DNA from: Actinomycetota bacterium
Lineage (GTDB): Bacteria > Actinomycetota > Actinomycetes > Nanopelagicales > Nanopelagicaceae
DNA: 8,424 bases
Direction of reading: 5' to 3'
Assembly: GCA_009702205.1 (NCBI GenBank)
Contig: WLIM01000041.1
Location: 1 to 8,424, forward strand
Of the stretch, positions 6,315 to 8,424 are shown piece by piece. The notes beneath the pieces were generated by a model. It made no database searches. It was given only the letters and a program-made list of their open reading frames with translations, and had not been told where the DNA came from. Position numbers and translations under genes: made by a program. Each line of letters begins with the position of its first letter. Positions within the stretch are counted from its first letter, which is position 1.

Positions 6315-7529
6315 ATGTCGAAGATCAAAGTAGAGGGAACAGTTGTTGAACTAGATGGCGATGAAATGACTCGAATTATCTGGTCATTCATTAAGGACAA
6401 GTTGATCTTGCCTTATCTAGATGTAAATCTTGAGTATTACGACCTTGGTATCGAGCACCGTGATGCGACAAATGACCAAGTAACAATTGATTCAGCAAAT
6501 GCAATCAAGAAGCATGGCGTTGGAATCAAGTGCGCGACTATTACACCTGATGAAGCTCGTGTTGAAGAGTTTGGTCTAAAGCAGATGTGGAAGTCGCCAA
6601 ACGGAACTATCCGCAACATCTTGGGCGGCGTAATTTTCCGTGAGCCAATCATTATGAAGAACGTTCCACGTTTAGTTCCAAACTGGACTAAGCCAATTGT
6701 TATCGGCCGTCACGCATTCGGTGATCAATACAAGGCAACTGATTTCAAAGTTCCAGGTCCAGGAACACTTACTATGACATTCACGCCAAAAGATGGTTCA
6801 AAGCCAATGGAATTTAATGTCTTTGATTTCCCATCTTCAGGTGTAGCAATGGGTATGTACAACCTTGATGATTCGATTCGCGACTTTGCTCGGGCATCAA
6901 TGAATTACGGTTTGATCCGCAACTACCCAGTATTCCTCTCAACAAAGAACACAATCTTGAAAGCATATGACGGTCGCTTTAAAGATATCTTTGCTGAAAT
7001 CTTCGATAGTGAATTCAAAGCAAAGTTTGATGCTGCTGGAATTACTTATGAGCACCGCTTGATCGATGACATGGTCGCAACTTCACTTCGCTGGGAAGGT
7101 GGATATGTCTGGGCATGTAAGAACTATGACGGTGACGTTCAATCTGACACTGTTGCTCAAGGTTATGGCTCACTTGGTTTGATGACATCAGTTTTAATGA
7201 CTCCAGATGGAAAGACAGTTGAATCTGAAGCTGCACACGGAACTGTTACTCGCCACTATCGCGATCACCAAGCAGGAAAACAAACTTCAACGAATCCAAT
7301 TGCTTCTATCTTCGCTTGGACTCAAGGATTAACACACCGCGCAAAGTTGGATAACAATCCAAAGCTTGCAGAGTTTGCTTCTACTCTTGAAAAGGTATGC
7401 ATTGAGACAGTTGAATCAGGAAAGATGACTAAAGATCTAGCGCTTCTAATTTCTAAAGATAGCCCTTGGTTAAATACTCAAGACTTCCTTGCTGCAATCG
7501 ATGAGAATCTAAAGGCAAAACTTAAGTAA
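6315..7529 (+). CDS. icd: Isocitrate dehydrogenase (NADP+), homodimeric eukaryote-like type
   Basis: This 404-residue cytosolic enzyme oxidatively decarboxylates isocitrate to 2-oxoglutarate, producing NADPH for the TCA cycle and biosynthesis. The sequence is close to the dimeric IDH1/IDH2-like subfamily. ELDGDEMTRIIW is at 12-23 and KSPNGTIRN at 93-101 with isocitrate-binding Ser94 and Arg100. Arg109 is also present. IGRHAFGDQY at 130-139 gives Arg132 and Tyr139, at the same numbers as in human IDH1. Lys211 falls in STKNTILKAYDGRF, and the metal-binding aspartates are Asp251, Asp274 and Asp278. AAHGTVTRHYR at 306-316 contains Arg313-His314, the NADP 2'-phosphate contacts. TSTNPIASIFAW lies near 324-335. 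It is neither the monomeric 740-residue type of some actinobacteria nor the E. coli type. It ends the plus-strand cluster, just before a strong terminator. Confidence 0.98.
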   Translation: MSKIKVEGTVVELDGDEMTRIIWSFIKDKLILPYLDVNLEYYDLGIEHRDATNDQVTIDSANAIKKHGVGIKCATITPDEARVEEFGLKQMWKSPNGTIRNILGGVIFREPIIMKNVPRLVPNWTKPIVIGRHAFGDQYKATDFKVPGPGTLTMTFTPKDGSKPMEFNVFDFPSSGVAMGMYNLDDSIRDFARASMNYGLIRNYPVFLSTKNTILKAYDGRFKDIFAEIFDSEFKAKFDAAGITYEHRLIDDMVATSLRWEGGYVWACKNYDGDVQSDTVAQGYGSLGLMTSVLMTPDGKTVESEAAHGTVTRHYRDHQAGKQTSTNPIASIFAWTQGLTHRAKLDNNPKLAEFASTLEKVCIETVESGKMTKDLALLISKDSPWLNTQDFLAAIDENLKAKLK

Positions 7530-7536
7530 CCACATT

Positions 7537-7575
7537 AAAAAAGCCCCGCACCTTAATTGGTAGCGGGGCTTTTTT
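7537..7575. terminator. Bidirectional intrinsic terminator between convergent icd and ABC ATPase genes
   Basis: GCCCCGC at 7543-7549 pairs perfectly with GCGGGGC at 7563-7569. Six A before it (7537-7542) and six T after it (7570-7575) can extend the stem to 13 base pairs and also act as the T tract for either strand. The 13-base loop region contains the palindrome ACCTTAATTGGT (7550-7561), which can add a short apical stem. It lies seven bases after the icd stop codon and eight bases beyond the stop codon of the minus-strand ABC gene, so it should terminate both transcripts. Confidence 0.93.
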
Positions 7576-7583
7576 ATTACTTA

Positions 7584-8424
7584 TTAATTCAGACGAGCAC
7601 CTGTAGTTGCATCAAATAGGTGAATCGCAGTTGGAATTGCGTTAACACTAATTGTTGCACCTGGCTTAGGTGGATTCTTTGGATCCCAACGAACAATTAC
7701 TTGTGCGCCTTCATCTGTTTCTTGCGCAAACTTAACGCTCTTATCAACTGGCTTGCCGTAGATGAATGCATCAGAACCAAGTTCTTCAACAACCTCAACT
7801 AGAACATCAAATCCACCTGATGTCGCAGGGACGAATCCCTCTGGGCGAATACCAATTGTTACGACTGAACCAGGGTTTCCTGGGACATCAACGCTAAATC
7901 CACCAAGCTGAGCCTTGCCGCCAGATACTGAAACAGTCAGCAAGTTCATCGCTGGTGAACCAATAAATCCAGCAACGAAAGCATTTGCTGGGCGTTCGTA
8001 AAGGTTACGAGGCGTATCTACTTGTTGTAGCAAGCCATCTTTTAGAACTGCAACACGATCACCCATTGTCATAGCTTCAACCTGATCGTGAGTTACATAA
8101 ACAGTTGTAATTCCTAGACGACGTTGTAGAGCTGCGATCTGAGTACGAGTTGCAACACGAAGCTTTGCATCCAAGTTTGAAAGTGGTTCGTCCATCAAGA
8201 ACACTTGTGGTTCACGAACAATCGCGCGGCCCATTGCTACACGTTGACGTTGTCCACCAGAAAGTGCTTTTGGCTTACGATCTAAATAATCTTCAAGGTC
8301 AAGAAGTTTTGCAGCTTCTTTAACGCGACGATCACGTTCTGCCTTATCTACGCCAGCAATCTTTAGTGCGAATCCCATATTTTCAGCAACTGACATATGT
8401 GGATACAACGCGTATGACTGGAAG
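7584..8424 (-). CDS. Sugar ABC importer ATP-binding protein, MalK/UgpC/MsmX type (N-terminal part outside window)
   Basis: The minus-strand frame stays open to the right edge, so the gene is cut by the window rather than starting at the TTG at 8408-8406. The edge reads FQSYALYPHMSV, the Q-loop of MalK-type ATPases, so TTG there is an internal Leu. About 279 residues are visible. Walker A is not included. In visible numbering there follow the LSGGQ signature at 54-58 (bases 8250-8264), Walker B VFLMDEP with Asp78-Glu79, the D-loop SNLD at 82-85, and the switch His112 in VTHDQ. A C-terminal TOBE/MOBE-type domain with GIRPEGF covers roughly 160-279. Such subunits drive import of sugars, oligosaccharides or glycerol-3-phosphate on the inner face of the membrane and often serve several transporters. 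The substrate cannot be told here. It converges with icd. Confidence 0.95.
   Translation of the reverse strand, partial: FQSYALYPHMSVAENMGFALKIAGVDKAERDRRVKEAAKLLDLEDYLDRKPKALSGGQRQRVAMGRAIVREPQVFLMDEPLSNLDAKLRVATRTQIAALQRRLGITTVYVTHDQVEAMTMGDRVAVLKDGLLQQVDTPRNLYERPANAFVAGFIGSPAMNLLTVSVSGGKAQLGGFSVDVPGNPGSVVTIGIRPEGFVPATSGGFDVLVEVVEELGSDAFIYGKPVDKSVKFAQETDEGAQVIVRWDPKNPPKPGATISVNAIPTAIHLFDATTGARLN

Noticed and set aside
7620..7802. 60-residue plus-strand open frame inside the ABC ATPase gene
   Set aside because: It is antisense to the C-terminal domain of the ATPase, has odd Cys/Trp-rich composition and no ribosome site.

Overview
The window reads as ordinary chromosomal core DNA from an actinobacterium with low G+C for that phylum (about low-to-mid 40s percent, estimated by eye from sampled lines). 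The actinobacterial call rests on gene order and on two lineage-typical membrane families. sucC-sucD is followed by a DUF6350/PerM-like membrane protein and purN-purH. Then come folD with a DUF3017 protein, and mdh. The same block occurs in Streptomyces, and in two pieces in Mycobacterium. The low G+C, tight gene packing and near absence of spacers fit a streamlined aquatic actinobacterium such as the freshwater acI group (Nanopelagicales, for example Planktophila-like). That finer placement is inference.

Layout: positions 1-7529 hold nine plus-strand coding regions: the last codons of sucC, then sucD, the DUF6350 gene, purN, purH, folD, the DUF3017 gene, mdh and icd. Three junctions are TAATG stop/start overlaps (sucC/sucD, purN/purH, folD/DUF3017). 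One is a stop codon directly abutting the next ATG (DUF6350/purN). The only sizeable spacers are 66 bases before mdh, 49 before icd, and 54 after icd. A strong hairpin with six-base A and T tracts lies after icd. It can terminate both the plus-strand cluster and the convergent minus-strand gene. That gene, running off the right edge, is the ATPase of a MalK/UgpC-type sugar ABC importer, of which only the part from the Q-loop to the C-terminus is present.

Functionally the cluster has two themes. SucCD, Mdh and Icd are TCA-cycle enzymes. PurN, PurH and FolD form a one-carbon/purine group: FolD makes 10-formyl-tetrahydrofolate, which PurN and the AICAR transformylase half of PurH consume. The DUF6350 and DUF3017 membrane proteins are positional companions of these enzymes in Actinobacteria; the first is related to the mycobacterial cell-division factor PerM (Rv0955), the second has no known function. 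All complete enzymes keep their catalytic motifs, and I see no frameshift, insertion sequence, tRNA, CRISPR array or phage element. I did not find evidence of an undescribed system; the points worth a second look are modest and are listed as findings.
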